48,256 nucleotides of DNA. It comes from Stramentimicrobium sp964433555 (GTDB lineage Bacteria > Atribacterota > Phoenicimicrobiia > Phoenicimicrobiales > Stramentimicrobiaceae). Below, in pieces: positions 1 through 8,103 of the stretch. Position 1 is the first letter of the stretch; every line of letters starts with the position of its first letter. The notes beneath the pieces were generated by a model. The model saw nothing but the letters and a program-made list of their open reading frames with translations, made no database searches and had not been told where the DNA came from. Made by a program: the position numbers and the translations under genes. The stretch lies in assembly GCA_964433555.1 (NCBI GenBank), contig CAYSRG010000018.1:1-48256 (forward strand), written 5' to 3'.

Positions 1-56
1 TTCGAGAAGGCGGAAGAACTATTGCTGCAGGAGTGGTTACCGAGGTTATTGAATAA
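1..56 (+). CDS. tuf: Elongation factor Tu, C-terminal end only (partial)
   Basis: Only the last 17 codons and the stop lie in the window. Reading from base 3 gives REGGRTIAAGVVTEVIE then TAA, which matches the conserved C-terminus of EF-Tu, the GTPase that delivers aminoacyl-tRNA to the ribosome. It sits 38 bases upstream of rpsJ, the common bacterial order tuf-rpsJ, so rpsJ may be read from the upstream str operon. The rest of the gene is outside the window. Confidence 0.93.
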   Translation, partial: REGGRTIAAGVVTEVIE

Positions 57-94
57 TAAATGTTCTAAATAATTGAGGAGGTAGGAAGGTTTAC

Positions 95-403
95 ATGCAA
101 AAAATAAGAATCAGGCTAAGGGCGTATGATCATCGTATACTTGATAATTCTGCTTTAAAGATAATTGATGCTATAAAAAAAACTGGAGGTAAATATTCTG
201 GTCCAATTCCTTTGCCTACTGAAATAAATAAATATTGTGTGTTGAGATCACCTCATGTTGATAAAAAATCCAGAGAACAATTTGAGATGAGAACACATAA
301 AAGAATGATTGACATTATTGATCCATCGGCAAAATCAGTGGAAGCCTTGATGCATCTAGATTTACCTTCTGGTGTAGATATTGAAATAAAAACTTTAGAA
401 TAA
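95..403 (+). CDS. rpsJ: 30S ribosomal protein S10 (NusE)
   Basis: S10 binds the head of the small subunit. With NusB it also forms part of the rRNA antitermination complex. The 102-residue product begins MQKIRIRLRAYDH, contains SPHVDKKSREQFEMRTHKR and ends in a SGVDIEIKTL-type tail, as expected for full-length S10. The ATG is preceded by a purine-rich stretch with GAGGAGG and GGAAGG. It is the first gene of the S10 cluster. Unusually, 166 bases separate it from rplC, whereas the rest of the cluster is mostly tightly packed. Confidence 0.97.
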   Translation: MQKIRIRLRAYDHRILDNSALKIIDAIKKTGGKYSGPIPLPTEINKYCVLRSPHVDKKSREQFEMRTHKRMIDIIDPSAKSVEALMHLDLPSGVDIEIKTLE

Positions 404-448
404 GTATTGTCTAATATAGTTGTTTATTAAAAAGTTTAATTACAGTAT

Positions 449-533
449 AAAATACTTTAATTATAATAAAATATTGACAGATATAATAAGTTTAAAAATG
501 AATCTTTTTTTACCATTGTTCTTAAAGTATTTT
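449..533. repeat. 12-bp perfect inverted repeat between rpsJ and rplC
   Basis: AAAATACTTTAA at 449-460 is the exact reverse complement of TTAAAGTATTTT at 522-533. The arms are 61 bases apart in the 166-base rpsJ-rplC gap. The interval contains TTGACA at 474-479 and TATAAT at 482-487, but these two are only 2 bases apart and do not form a standard promoter with each other. The repeat could be an RNA stem in the S10 mRNA leader or chance symmetry in very AT-rich DNA. Confidence 0.35.
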
Positions 534-569
534 AGTAATATCTGAAAAATTGCTTGGAGGTGCGGGATA

Positions 570-1196
570 GTGAAAACTGGTATTTTAGGTAAGAAGATAG
601 GAATGACTAGTTTTTTTCTAGATAATGGTGATTCAATTGGTGTTACAGTATTACAGGTTGGTCCCTGTATGATTTTAAATAAGAGAGAAAAGGACAAAGA
701 TAGTTATGAAGCCCTTCAGCTTGGTTTTCTTACTATTGATAAAAAAAATAAAATAAATAAACCATTGAATGGTTATTTTAAAAAGCAAAATGTACCATCT
801 TACCGACACATAAAAGAATTTAAATTTAATGATATAGATAAATATGAGATAGGTAATGAAATAAAAGTTGATATATTTAAAGCAGGGGAAAAGGTAAATG
901 TCATTGGGATGAGCAAAGGAAGAGGTTTTGCTGGTTCTATAAAAAGACATAACTTTGCTGGAGGTCCTAAAACTCATGGCCAGAAGGATTATTACCGATC
1001 TCCTGGTTCTATTGGTGCTACAGATGCAGCTAGGGTTTTTAAAGGGAAAAAATTACCTGGAAGAATGGGAAACAAGTCAATCAAAATAAAAAATATTGAA
1101 ATTGTTAAGGTTGATCTGGATCGTAATTTAATTTTATTAAAAGGTGCTATCCCGGGTCCCAATAATGCTCTTGTAGCAATTGAAAAGGTTTCCTAG
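570..1196 (+). CDS. rplC: 50S ribosomal protein L3
   Basis: L3 is an early-assembly 23S rRNA-binding protein near the peptidyl transferase centre. The 208-residue product starts MKTGILGKKIGMT from a GTG codon, with TTGGAGG 11 bases upstream. The central loop GMSKGRGFAG followed by KRHNFAGGPKTHGQ is the diagnostic L3 signature that reaches into the catalytic centre. The C-terminal part ends PNNALVAIEKVS. It is followed by rplD, in standard S10-operon order. Confidence 0.97.
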   Translation: MKTGILGKKIGMTSFFLDNGDSIGVTVLQVGPCMILNKREKDKDSYEALQLGFLTIDKKNKINKPLNGYFKKQNVPSYRHIKEFKFNDIDKYEIGNEIKVDIFKAGEKVNVIGMSKGRGFAGSIKRHNFAGGPKTHGQKDYYRSPGSIGATDAARVFKGKKLPGRMGNKSIKIKNIEIVKVDLDRNLILLKGAIPGPNNALVAIEKVS

Positions 1197-1236
1197 TTAC
1201 GAAAGTCTTATTCTACATAGGAAGGAGAATAGCGCT

Positions 1237-1866
1237 ATGGTGGAAATGAACATACATACCATAGATGGTGAAAAAATTGGTGAAATAACATTAAACGATA
1301 ATTTGTTTAATGCCAAAATAAACAAACATATCGTTCATCAAATTGTTAAAAGGTATCTTGCAGAAAAAAGAAGAGGAACTGCATCAACAAAAAATAGAAG
1401 TGAAGTAAGTGGAGGAGGAAAGAAACCATGGAGACAAAAAGGTACCGGCAGAGCTAGGGCTGGTTCTATACGTTCTCCGTTATGGGTTGGTGGTGGCGTT
1501 GTTTTCGGTCCAGATAACAGGGATTATGGTTATTCAATCCCACAAAAAATGCGTTTAGTTGCTTTAAAATCTGTTTTATCGGATAAAGTAAGGAATAATA
1601 ACATTATAATTTTGGATAAATTAGTTCTAAAAAATGGAAAAACAAAAGATATTAAAAATCTATTTATTAATTTAAATTTAAATAGTGATAAAGTTCTAAT
1701 TGTAATAGATAAAGAAGATGAATTAATAAAAAGAGCTGTTCGTAATTTGGAAGATACAATGGTTATTACTGCAAATAAATTAAATGCTTATGACCTTATA
1801 AATTATAGAAAGATAATAATAACTAAAGATGCCTTGAAAATTATTGAGGAGGTATTTAAATTATGA
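1237..1866 (+). CDS. rplD: 50S ribosomal protein L4
   Basis: L4 lines the exit tunnel and in some bacteria represses its own operon. I start it at the ATG at 1237, preceded by GGAAGGAG, giving 209 residues beginning MVEMNIHTIDGEKIGEI. The frame stays open upstream to 1180, but that extension would overlap rplC and has no ribosome-binding site. The loop RSEVSGGGKKPWRQKGTGRA is the L4 tunnel loop. Its TGA overlaps the rplW ATG (ATGA), so the two genes are probably translationally coupled. Confidence 0.96.
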   Translation: MVEMNIHTIDGEKIGEITLNDNLFNAKINKHIVHQIVKRYLAEKRRGTASTKNRSEVSGGGKKPWRQKGTGRARAGSIRSPLWVGGGVVFGPDNRDYGYSIPQKMRLVALKSVLSDKVRNNNIIILDKLVLKNGKTKDIKNLFINLNLNSDKVLIVIDKEDELIKRAVRNLEDTMVITANKLNAYDLINYRKIIITKDALKIIEEVFKL

Positions 1867-2150
1867 CCTCTAAAAAGACGATTTTAATTCATCCTATTAT
1901 TTCAGAAAAAAGTGTTAAAGATAAGGAATACAATAAATATTTATTTAAAGTATATTCAAGCTCTAATAAATCTGAAATAAAAAAAGCTATTGAAGATAAA
2001 TTTAAAGTGACTGTTGATAAAGTGAATACTTTAAATGTTCCCGCAAAAACAAGAAGAATGGGAAAATATGTTGGAAAGACAGCACAATGGAAAAAGGTAA
2101 TTATTACCGTAAAAGAAGGACAATCAATCAAAGAATTAGATAATATTTAA
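1863..2150 (+). CDS. rplW: 50S ribosomal protein L23
   Basis: L23 sits at the tunnel exit and is the docking site for trigger factor and SRP. The 95-residue product carries the conserved HPIISEKS near the N-terminus and NTLNVPAKTRRMGKYVGK in the hairpin region. It overlaps rplD by four bases (ATGA), with GAGGAGG at the end of rplD serving as the ribosome-binding site. Its length is typical of the family. Confidence 0.96.
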   Translation: MTSKKTILIHPIISEKSVKDKEYNKYLFKVYSSSNKSEIKKAIEDKFKVTVDKVNTLNVPAKTRRMGKYVGKTAQWKKVIITVKEGQSIKELDNI

Positions 2151-2186
2151 TTTGAAGTTTTAATATAAAGAAAGGTGTAGATTAAA

Positions 2187-3017
2187 GTGGTTGATATAAA
2201 AAAATATAAACCAACATCCGCAGGAAGAAGATTTATGACTGTATCCACCTTTGAAGATATTACTCGTGATAAACCAGAAAAGGGATTAACTAAAGGAAAG
2301 AGTAAAAAAGCTGGTAGAAATAATGCCGGTAGTATTATGGTACGAAGAAGAGGTGGAGGTACAAAAAGGAAATATAGAATAATAGACTTTTCTAGAGAAA
2401 AGTTAGGTGTACCTGCTAAAGTTGAAGAGATTGAATATGATCCCAATAGATCAGCAAGAATTGCTTTGCTACAATATCTCGACGGTGAAAAGAGATATAT
2501 TATATGTCCTGATAATTTAAAAGTTGGTGATACCGTGTTGTCTGGATCTGATGCTGAGATCCGAGTAGGGAATACCAAAGCTTTAAAGGACATTCCGGAA
2601 GGTACTTTTATTCATAATATTGAAATGAAAAAAGGTCAGGGTGCAGTTTTAGTAAGATCTGCCGGCGTAAGTGCTCAAATATTAGCTAAAGAAGGGAAAT
2701 ATGCTCATGTAAAATTACCATCAGGTGAAGTAAGACTAATAGGGTTAGATTGTTCTGCTACAATTGGCCAGGTAGGCAATCTGAATCATGCTAATATTGA
2801 TTTAGGTAAAGCTGGCAAAAGTAGATGGAAAGGACGACGACCAAAGGTAAGGGGAGTTGCCATGAATCCTATTGATCATCCGCTAGGAGGTGGAGAAGGT
2901 AAGACTGCTGGCGGAAGACATCCATCTTCTCCCAGTGGTGTACTGGCAAAAGGTTACCGAACACGTAAAAAGAAAAAAAATTCAGATAAATTTATTATAA
3001 AAAGAAGGACAAATTAA
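2187..3017 (+). CDS. rplB: 50S ribosomal protein L2
   Basis: L2 is a 23S rRNA-binding protein required for subunit association and peptidyl transfer. The 276-residue protein starts from GTG (MVDIKKYKPTSAGRRFMTV) after an AAAGGTG ribosome-binding site. It contains the conserved C-terminal stretch RGVAMNPIDHPLGGGEGK, whose histidine region lies near the catalytic centre, and ends in a basic tail with TRKKKKNSDKFIIKRR. Its length matches the 273-277 residues usual for bacterial L2. Confidence 0.97.
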   Translation: MVDIKKYKPTSAGRRFMTVSTFEDITRDKPEKGLTKGKSKKAGRNNAGSIMVRRRGGGTKRKYRIIDFSREKLGVPAKVEEIEYDPNRSARIALLQYLDGEKRYIICPDNLKVGDTVLSGSDAEIRVGNTKALKDIPEGTFIHNIEMKKGQGAVLVRSAGVSAQILAKEGKYAHVKLPSGEVRLIGLDCSATIGQVGNLNHANIDLGKAGKSRWKGRRPKVRGVAMNPIDHPLGGGEGKTAGGRHPSSPSGVLAKGYRTRKKKKNSDKFIIKRRTN

Positions 3018-3038
3018 CTTAAGGGGGATAATTGAAAA

Positions 3039-3323
3039 ATGTCGAGATCAATTAAAAAAGGTCCGTATATTGACGAAAAATTATTAAAGAAGATTAGAGA
3101 CTTAAATAGAAAAAGAAAAAAAGAACCTATTAAAACATGGTCTAGAGATTCAACTATTTTCCCTTTAATGGTTGGGCACACTATTGCAGTTCACGATGGG
3201 AAAAAACATGTCCCAGTTTATATAACTGAAAATATGGTAGGACATAAATTGGGTGAGTTTGCTCCTACGAGAAGATTTAAAGGACATGGTGCGCATACTG
3301 AAAGGTCTACTGCGATTAAATAA
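3039..3323 (+). CDS. rpsS: 30S ribosomal protein S19
   Basis: S19 binds the 30S head next to S13 and contacts the A-site finger. The 94-residue product begins MSRSIKKGPYIDEKL and carries the signature KLGEFAPTRRFKGHG near the C-terminus. AAGGGGG lies upstream of the ATG. It occupies the usual place between rplB and rplV. Confidence 0.97.
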   Translation: MSRSIKKGPYIDEKLLKKIRDLNRKRKKEPIKTWSRDSTIFPLMVGHTIAVHDGKKHVPVYITENMVGHKLGEFAPTRRFKGHGAHTERSTAIK

Positions 3324-3364
3324 AATATATTATTTGTAATGGCATATAAAAGAGGAGGAATGTT

Positions 3365-3709
3365 ATGGGTGTAAAATCTGTAGGAAGGTATCTCCCAATA
3401 TCACCCAGAAAATGTCGTCGCATGATTGAAATGATTAAAGGAAAAGATGCGGGTATGGCATTATTAATTTTACAGTATTCACCGAAAAGAACATCTAAGA
3501 TGATTTATAAAGTGCTTAAATCAGCTGTAGCCAATGCTGAAAACAATCATGACAAGAATATTGATAAACTTTATGTATATAAAGCATTTGTTGATGAAGG
3601 ACCGACTCTGAAAAGATTTAAAGCTAGGGCGATGGGAAGAGCTGCTAGAATTAATAAAAGATCAAGCCATATTACAATTGAAGTGGAAGAGAAAGGGGTT
3701 GAAGTTTAA
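3365..3709 (+). CDS. rplV: 50S ribosomal protein L22
   Basis: L22 lines the nascent-peptide tunnel, where its hairpin tip is a macrolide-resistance site. The 114-residue product has the early motif RYLPISPRKCRRM, AVANAENNHD in the middle and the hairpin sequence RAMGRAARINKRSSHITIEV. GAGGAGG lies just upstream of the ATG. Its TAA directly abuts the TTG start of rpsC with no spacer. Confidence 0.97.
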   Translation: MGVKSVGRYLPISPRKCRRMIEMIKGKDAGMALLILQYSPKRTSKMIYKVLKSAVANAENNHDKNIDKLYVYKAFVDEGPTLKRFKARAMGRAARINKRSSHITIEVEEKGVEV

Positions 3710-4465
3710 TTGGGACAAAAAGTTCACCCAAAGGGTTTACGTCTGGGAATAATTAAAGATTGGGATATTAAATGGTTTAGCCAGAAGAAATACAGTCAGC
3801 ATATATATGAAGATTATAAAATAAGAAAATACATCAAAGATACTTTGGCACATGCTGGTGTTTCAATGGTCAATATTGAAAGAATCGCCAATCGAATAAG
3901 AATAACAATAAATTGTGTTAGACCAGGAATTATTATTGGCAGAAAAGGTACCGAAGTAAACAAATTAAAAGATAATTTAGTAAAGTTGGTTGAAGGAGAA
4001 TTACAAATAAATATAAAAGAAATCAAAATACCAGAAATTGATGCACAATTGGTTGCTGAAGATATAGCAAATCAACTTTTACGTAGAGCTGCAGCAAGAA
4101 GAATAATGAAACAAGCAGCTGCCCGAGCTATAAAGATGAGAGCTGAAGGAATTAAAATTATGATTTCTGGAAGAATTGGTGGAGCAGAAATAGCTAGAAC
4201 TGAATGGCATATGGAAGGAAGATTACCTTTGCATACCTTGAGAGCCGATATTGATTTTGGATTTGCTGAAGCAAATACAACTTATGGAAAAATAGGAATC
4301 AAGGTATGGATATTTAAAGGTGAGATTTTACCTAAGAATACTAGTTCAAAAATAGATGTTGAAAAATCTGACGAAATTACTCGCGATAAGTATGAACAAG
4401 ATTTAGATGGTGAATCACAAAAAAAAGATATACTTAGGGAGGACGAAAATGCTTCAACCGACTAG
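3710..4465 (+). CDS. rpsC: 30S ribosomal protein S3
   Basis: S3 helps form the mRNA entry channel. The 251-residue product starts MGQKVHPKGLRLGIIKDWD from a TTG directly after the rplV stop, so initiation probably depends on coupling. A type II KH domain with GIIIGRKGTEVNKLK (about residues 76-90) and the conserved EWHMEGRLPLHTLRADIDFG C-terminal domain are present. The last 30 or so residues form a charged, mostly acidic tail beyond the usual core, and the tail codons overlap the start of rplP by 17 bases. Confidence 0.97.
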   Translation: MGQKVHPKGLRLGIIKDWDIKWFSQKKYSQHIYEDYKIRKYIKDTLAHAGVSMVNIERIANRIRITINCVRPGIIIGRKGTEVNKLKDNLVKLVEGELQINIKEIKIPEIDAQLVAEDIANQLLRRAAARRIMKQAAARAIKMRAEGIKIMISGRIGGAEIARTEWHMEGRLPLHTLRADIDFGFAEANTTYGKIGIKVWIFKGEILPKNTSSKIDVEKSDEITRDKYEQDLDGESQKKDILREDENASTD

Positions 4466-4871
4466 GACAAAATTTAGAAAAATGCAACGTGGTAAAATGA
4501 GAGGTAAAGCTCATAAAGGACATATAATTTCTTTTGGTGAATATGGTTTACAAGCATTACAGTCTGCTTGGATTACTAGTGCGCAAATTGAAGCAGCCAG
4601 AATTGCAGTAACACATGCCATTAAAAGAGGAGGAAAAGTTTGGATTAGAATATTTCCGCATAAATCAGTAACTAAAACTCCTGCTGAAACAAGAATGGGC
4701 AAAGGAAAAGGATCTCCAGAATTTTGGGTAGCGGTAGTAAAGCCAGGTACTGTTTTATTTGAACTTGGTGGTGTAGACGAGGAAGTAGCTAGAGAAGCTA
4801 TGAGATTAGCATCACATAAATTACCTATTCAAACTAGATTTCTAATGCGAGAAGAACAGGTGGTGGGATAA
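4449..4871 (+). CDS. rplP: 50S ribosomal protein L16
   Basis: L16 organises the A-site region of 23S rRNA. I place the start at ATG 4449 (MLQPTRTKFRKMQRGKMRG), 140 residues, because this is the invariant family N-terminus and AGGGAGG lies just upstream. The frame stays open to 4407, inside rpsC, with no family support. The motifs RIFPHKSVTKTPAETRMGKG and GSPEFWVAVVKPG are diagnostic. The gene overlaps rpsC by 17 bases. Confidence 0.96.
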   Translation: MLQPTRTKFRKMQRGKMRGKAHKGHIISFGEYGLQALQSAWITSAQIEAARIAVTHAIKRGGKVWIRIFPHKSVTKTPAETRMGKGKGSPEFWVAVVKPGTVLFELGGVDEEVAREAMRLASHKLPIQTRFLMREEQVVG

Positions 4872-4872
4872 A

Positions 4873-5097
4873 GTGAAAGCAAATGAATTAAGAGATTTTT
4901 CAAATGAAGAATTAGAAAAAAGATTATCTGATTTAAAAGAAGAATTATTTAGTTTACGTTTTCAATCAGTCACAGGACAATTAAGTAATTATATGAAAAT
5001 AAAAGAAGTTAAACATAATATAGCTAGAATAAAAACAATTTTAAGGGAAACTTACTTAAAAAATAAAAATACAACTAAAACTAGGAATATTTCCTAA
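4873..5097 (+). CDS. rpmC: 50S ribosomal protein L29
   Basis: L29 is a small two-helix protein next to L23 at the tunnel exit. The 74-residue product starts from GTG one base after the rplP stop (MKANELRDFSNEELEKRLSD) and contains ELFSLRFQSVTGQLSN, the family core, followed by the ARIKTILRE helix. The ribosome-binding site GGTGGG lies inside the end of rplP. The C-terminal tail is a few residues longer than in many homologues. Confidence 0.95.
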   Translation: MKANELRDFSNEELEKRLSDLKEELFSLRFQSVTGQLSNYMKIKEVKHNIARIKTILRETYLKNKNTTKTRNIS

Positions 5098-5133
5098 AAA
5101 TTATGAAATTAAAAAATAATAAGGTGATGTTCA

Positions 5134-5391
5134 ATGACTATTTCGACTGAAGGTAAAAGTAGGATAGGTACTGTAGTAAGTAATGCAATGGATAAATCTG
5201 TTGTTGTTCAGGTGAGTTATCTAGTTTCTCACAAACTTTATAAGAAGAGAATCAGAAGAAGCTCAAAATTTATGGCACATGATGAAAAAAATATTTGTGA
5301 AATTGGAGATAAGGTAAAAATAATTTCTACTAGACCACTAAGTAAAAGAAAACGATGGGAAGTAATAGAAATTATTCAAAAAAGAAAATGA
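5134..5391 (+). CDS. rpsQ: 30S ribosomal protein S17
   Basis: S17 is a primary 16S rRNA-binding protein with an OB fold. The 85-residue product has the signature RIGTVVSNAMDKSVVVQV followed by VSHKLYKKRIRRSSKFMAHD and the closing ISTRPLSKRKRWEVIEII. AAGGTGATG precedes the ATG. Position and length are normal for the spc cluster. Confidence 0.97.
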   Translation: MTISTEGKSRIGTVVSNAMDKSVVVQVSYLVSHKLYKKRIRRSSKFMAHDEKNICEIGDKVKIISTRPLSKRKRWEVIEIIQKRK

Positions 5392-5428
5392 TAGTTATTA
5401 ACAAGATTTATAAGGGAGTGTGGCAAAA

Positions 5429-5797
5429 GTGATACAAATGCAATCAAAACTTGTTGTAGCAGATAATTCTGGTGCAAAAAAAATACAATGTATAAAAGTT
5501 CTTGGTGGATCAAGAAAAAGATATGCCAGAATTGGAGAAGTTATTGTGGCCTCAGTTAAAGAGGCAAATGTGGGAGGTGCAGCAAAAAAAGGAGAAGTTG
5601 TTAAGGCTGTTATTGTTAGGACAAAGAAAGAAATTCGTCGTACAGATGGTTCATATATCAGATTTGATGATAATGCTGCTGTAATTATCAATAATCAAAA
5701 TGAACCAATCGGTACTAGAATATTCGGGCCAGTTGCGAAAGAATTAAGAGAAAAGAAATTTATGAAAATTATTTCCCTAGCTCCTGAAGTTTTGTAA
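5429..5797 (+). CDS. rplN: 50S ribosomal protein L14
   Basis: L14 forms intersubunit bridges with 16S rRNA. I choose the GTG at 5429, giving MIQMQSKLVVADNSGAKKI and 122 residues, the invariant length of the family. The frame also has a GTG at 5420, but that codon lies only about one base from the AGGGAG ribosome-binding site, too close to be used. GTRIFGPVAKELRE and KIISLAPEVL close the protein as expected. Confidence 0.96.
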   Translation: MIQMQSKLVVADNSGAKKIQCIKVLGGSRKRYARIGEVIVASVKEANVGGAAKKGEVVKAVIVRTKKEIRRTDGSYIRFDDNAAVIINNQNEPIGTRIFGPVAKELREKKFMKIISLAPEVL

Positions 5798-5819
5798 CTT
5801 TTTTGAAAGGAGAATAATT

Positions 5820-6152
5820 ATGTCAAAAGTAATGGCAAAGCTCAAAAAGGGAGACAATGTTGTGATTATATGTGGTGAAGATAAAGGAAAACAAGGTAAA
5901 ATTATTGAAGTATTTCCTCAGAAAAACAGAGTAATTATTGAAGGAGTAAATTTATTAAAAAAACATATGAAACCTACTCAAAAATCACCACAAGGAGGAA
6001 TTATCAGACAAGAAGGTCCTATTGATATATCCAATATACGCTTAGTATGCAATAAATGTAATAAATCGACCAGTACTAAGCATGGATTGACAAAAGAAGG
6101 GAAAAAGGTTCGAGTGTGTAAAAAATGTGGAGAAATTATTGATAAGGTCTAG
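5820..6152 (+). CDS. rplX: 50S ribosomal protein L24 with four-cysteine C-terminus
   Basis: L24 is an assembly initiator with an N-terminal KOW domain, seen here as KKGDNVVIICGEDKGKQGKI. The 110-residue product starts MSKVMAKLKKGD after GAAAGGAG. The C-terminal part contains CNKC and CKKC pairs, an apparent zinc-binding variant of L24 that occurs in some bacteria. It is followed 13 bases later by rplE. Confidence 0.96.
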   Translation: MSKVMAKLKKGDNVVIICGEDKGKQGKIIEVFPQKNRVIIEGVNLLKKHMKPTQKSPQGGIIRQEGPIDISNIRLVCNKCNKSTSTKHGLTKEGKKVRVCKKCGEIIDKV

Positions 6153-6165
6153 GAGGATAAAAATA

Positions 6166-6714
6166 GTGGTACTCAGGCTAAAAGAAAAATATGAACAAGA
6201 AGTTATTCCATCAATGATGAAAAAATACAATTATAAGAATAAAATGGCAGTACCAAAGATAGAAAAAATTGTTATAAATATGGGACTTGGTAAAGCAAGA
6301 GAAGATGCAAAAATTGCCGAAGAAGCAACTGAAGTTATTTCAATTATTACTGGTCAAAGACCAATAATTACAAAATCGAGTAAATCAATTTCTAATTTTT
6401 CTATTAGAAAAGGAATGCCGGTAGGCTGTAAAGTAACTTTACGAAAAAGTAAAATGTATGAGTTTTTAGATCGACTTATTAATGTTGCTTTAGCCAGAAT
6501 TCGTGATTTTCAAGGTACTTCTCCCAATTCTTTTGATGGTAGAGGAAGTTATACTTTGGGTATCAAGGAACAATTAATATTTCCCGAGATAGATTTTGAT
6601 AAAGTTAAGACCACTTTAGGAATGAATATTACTATTGTTACCAATGCAAAAAATGATGAAGAAGCAAAAGAACTATTAAGTTTAGTTGGTATGCCTTTTA
6701 AGAAAGACGAATAA
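6166..6714 (+). CDS. rplE: 50S ribosomal protein L5
   Basis: L5 binds 5S rRNA and contacts tRNA in the P site. The GTG at 6166 gives MVLRLKEKYEQEVIPSMMKK, 182 residues, with TAGGAGG at a proper distance; the open frame upstream to 6127 lies inside rplX and is not family-like. Recognisable segments are KIEKIVINMGLGKARED, GQRPIITKSSKSISNF and LGIKEQLIFPEIDFDK. Gene order and length are normal. Confidence 0.96.
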   Translation: MVLRLKEKYEQEVIPSMMKKYNYKNKMAVPKIEKIVINMGLGKAREDAKIAEEATEVISIITGQRPIITKSSKSISNFSIRKGMPVGCKVTLRKSKMYEFLDRLINVALARIRDFQGTSPNSFDGRGSYTLGIKEQLIFPEIDFDKVKTTLGMNITIVTNAKNDEEAKELLSLVGMPFKKDE

Positions 6715-6735
6715 GGAAGAAAGAAGGGATTAGGA

Positions 6736-6921
6736 GTGGCCAAGAAAGCCTTAATTGTTAAAACAAATAAAGAGCAAAAGTTCAAAATAAGAAATTATCA
6801 TCGTTGCAATATTTGTGGTAGACCAAGAGGTTATCTTAGAAAATTTGGAATTTGTCGAATCTGTTTTAGAAAAATGGCATTGAATGGCGAATTGCCAGGT
6901 ATTATTAAATCTAGTTGGTAA
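6736..6921 (+). CDS. rpsN: 30S ribosomal protein S14, zinc-binding (type Z)
   Basis: S14 sits in the 30S head near S3 and S10. This 61-residue short form starts from GTG (MAKKALIVKTNKEQKFKIRN) and has Cys24-x2-Cys27 and Cys40-x2-Cys43 (HRCNICGRPRG and GICRICFRK), the zinc ribbon of the type Z family. GGATTAGGAG precedes the start. The zinc form in the spc operon is usual for low-GC Gram-positive-like genomes. Confidence 0.97.
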   Translation: MAKKALIVKTNKEQKFKIRNYHRCNICGRPRGYLRKFGICRICFRKMALNGELPGIIKSSW

Positions 6922-6999
6922 ATAAAAAAGTTTAAAATATTTATAACTAAACAAGTAATCTGATTTATCAGTTTGATAGCTAGGAAGGAGGAAAAGATC

Positions 7000-7398
7000 A
7001 TGGGTGTAGTATCAGACCCCATTGCTGACATGATTACCAGAATTAGAAATGCTAACCGAGCAAAATTGGAAAAAATAGAAATCCCTTCTTCAAAGATAAA
7101 ATTAGAAATTGCTAGAATTTTAAAAGAAGAAGGTTACATTTTAGATTTCTATTACAAAGAAGATAATAAACAGGGTATTATTATTGTTTTATTAAAATAC
7201 TCTGGTAAGCAAAGAATTATTACTAATCTAAAAAGAATTAGTAAACCTGGTTTAAGAGTATATGTAAACAAAGATGATGTTCCTGAAGTTTTAGGTGGAC
7301 TAGGAGTGAGTATTCTGTCTACATCTAAAGGTATTATGACTGGAAGAGAAGCTAAAAAACGTCATTTTGGTGGAGAGGTCTTGTGTTATATTTGGTAA
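7000..7398 (+). CDS. rpsH: 30S ribosomal protein S8
   Basis: S8 is a primary 16S rRNA binder and, in E. coli, the translational repressor of the spc operon. The ATG at 7000 (MGVVSDPIADMITRIRNAN) follows GGAAGGAGG and gives 132 residues; the frame extends upstream to 6973 without family similarity. The C-terminal STSKGIMTGREAKKRHFGGE and the final CYIW are the S8 signature. A 101-base spacer with no gene follows before rplF. Confidence 0.96.
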   Translation: MGVVSDPIADMITRIRNANRAKLEKIEIPSSKIKLEIARILKEEGYILDFYYKEDNKQGIIIVLLKYSGKQRIITNLKRISKPGLRVYVNKDDVPEVLGGLGVSILSTSKGIMTGREAKKRHFGGEVLCYIW

Positions 7399-7499
7399 AG
7401 GGATTAAACCTATTAAAAAATTCTTATGGTTTAAAAATAATATTAAGCAATACTGCTTTTAAAGTTAATTAAGCTGGATTCTTGGATAAGGAGGATTTT

Positions 7500-8051
7500 A
7501 TGTCAAGAATTGGTAAATTACCTATTGTAATACCTGAAGGTGTTTCGGTAGAAGTTGATAACAGAACAATAAAAGTTCATAAAGACAATCAGGAATTATT
7601 TCATCAAATACCTCCTGGCATAAAGGTAAAAATAGAAGATCATAAAATAATAGTGGAGCGATTAAGTGATTTAAGAATCAATCGTTCTCTACATGGATTA
7701 ACCAGAAATATGATATTTAATATGGTTAAAGGTGTGAATGTTGGATTTGAAAAGATATTGGAAATAAATGGTGTAGGATATCGAGCTGATATAAAAGGGA
7801 AGGATTTAGAATTAAATTTAGGATATTCACATCCAATAAAAGTTATAGCTCCTGTTGGAATAGAGTTTATTGTTGATAAACAGAAAACTATTAAAATAAA
7901 AGGTGCTGAAAAACAACTTGTTGGAAAAATAGCTGCCGAGATAAGAGACTTAAAAAAACCAGAACCATATAAAGGTAAAGGAATTAGATACCTTGATGAA
8001 CATATTAGAAGAAAAGTTGGAAAGGCAGGAGCTACTGTAGGTAGCAAATAA
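7500..8051 (+). CDS. rplF: 50S ribosomal protein L6
   Basis: L6 lies at the base of the L7/L12 stalk, near the factor-binding site. The ATG at 7500 follows AAGGAGG and yields 183 residues starting MSRIGKLPIVIPEGV. Two related alpha-beta domains are visible, with VGYRADIKGKDLELNLGYSH between them and the diagnostic KPEPYKGKGIRYLDE near the C-terminus. An upstream in-frame ATG at 7482 lacks a ribosome-binding site. Confidence 0.97.
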   Translation: MSRIGKLPIVIPEGVSVEVDNRTIKVHKDNQELFHQIPPGIKVKIEDHKIIVERLSDLRINRSLHGLTRNMIFNMVKGVNVGFEKILEINGVGYRADIKGKDLELNLGYSHPIKVIAPVGIEFIVDKQKTIKIKGAEKQLVGKIAAEIRDLKKPEPYKGKGIRYLDEHIRRKVGKAGATVGSK

Positions 8052-8103
8052 TAAATATAGATTAATAAATTAGTACAAAGACAGAAAAGGGGTACTTTTT
8101 ATA

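Noticed and set aside
474..487. TTGACA and TATAAT in the rpsJ-rplC gap as a promoter
   Set aside because: The two boxes are 2 bases apart instead of about 17, and neither has a good partner at the correct distance.
461..697. Minus-strand 78-codon frame between rpsJ and rplC
   Set aside because: It runs antisense over the start of rplC, has no convincing ribosome-binding site and no recognisable similarity.
5398..5691. Minus-strand 97-codon frame opposite rplN
   Set aside because: It is antisense to a strongly conserved ribosomal protein gene and reflects codon bias of the real gene.
7640..8047. 135-codon frame antisense to rplF
   Set aside because: Shadow of rplF; low-complexity hydrophobic translation without family features.
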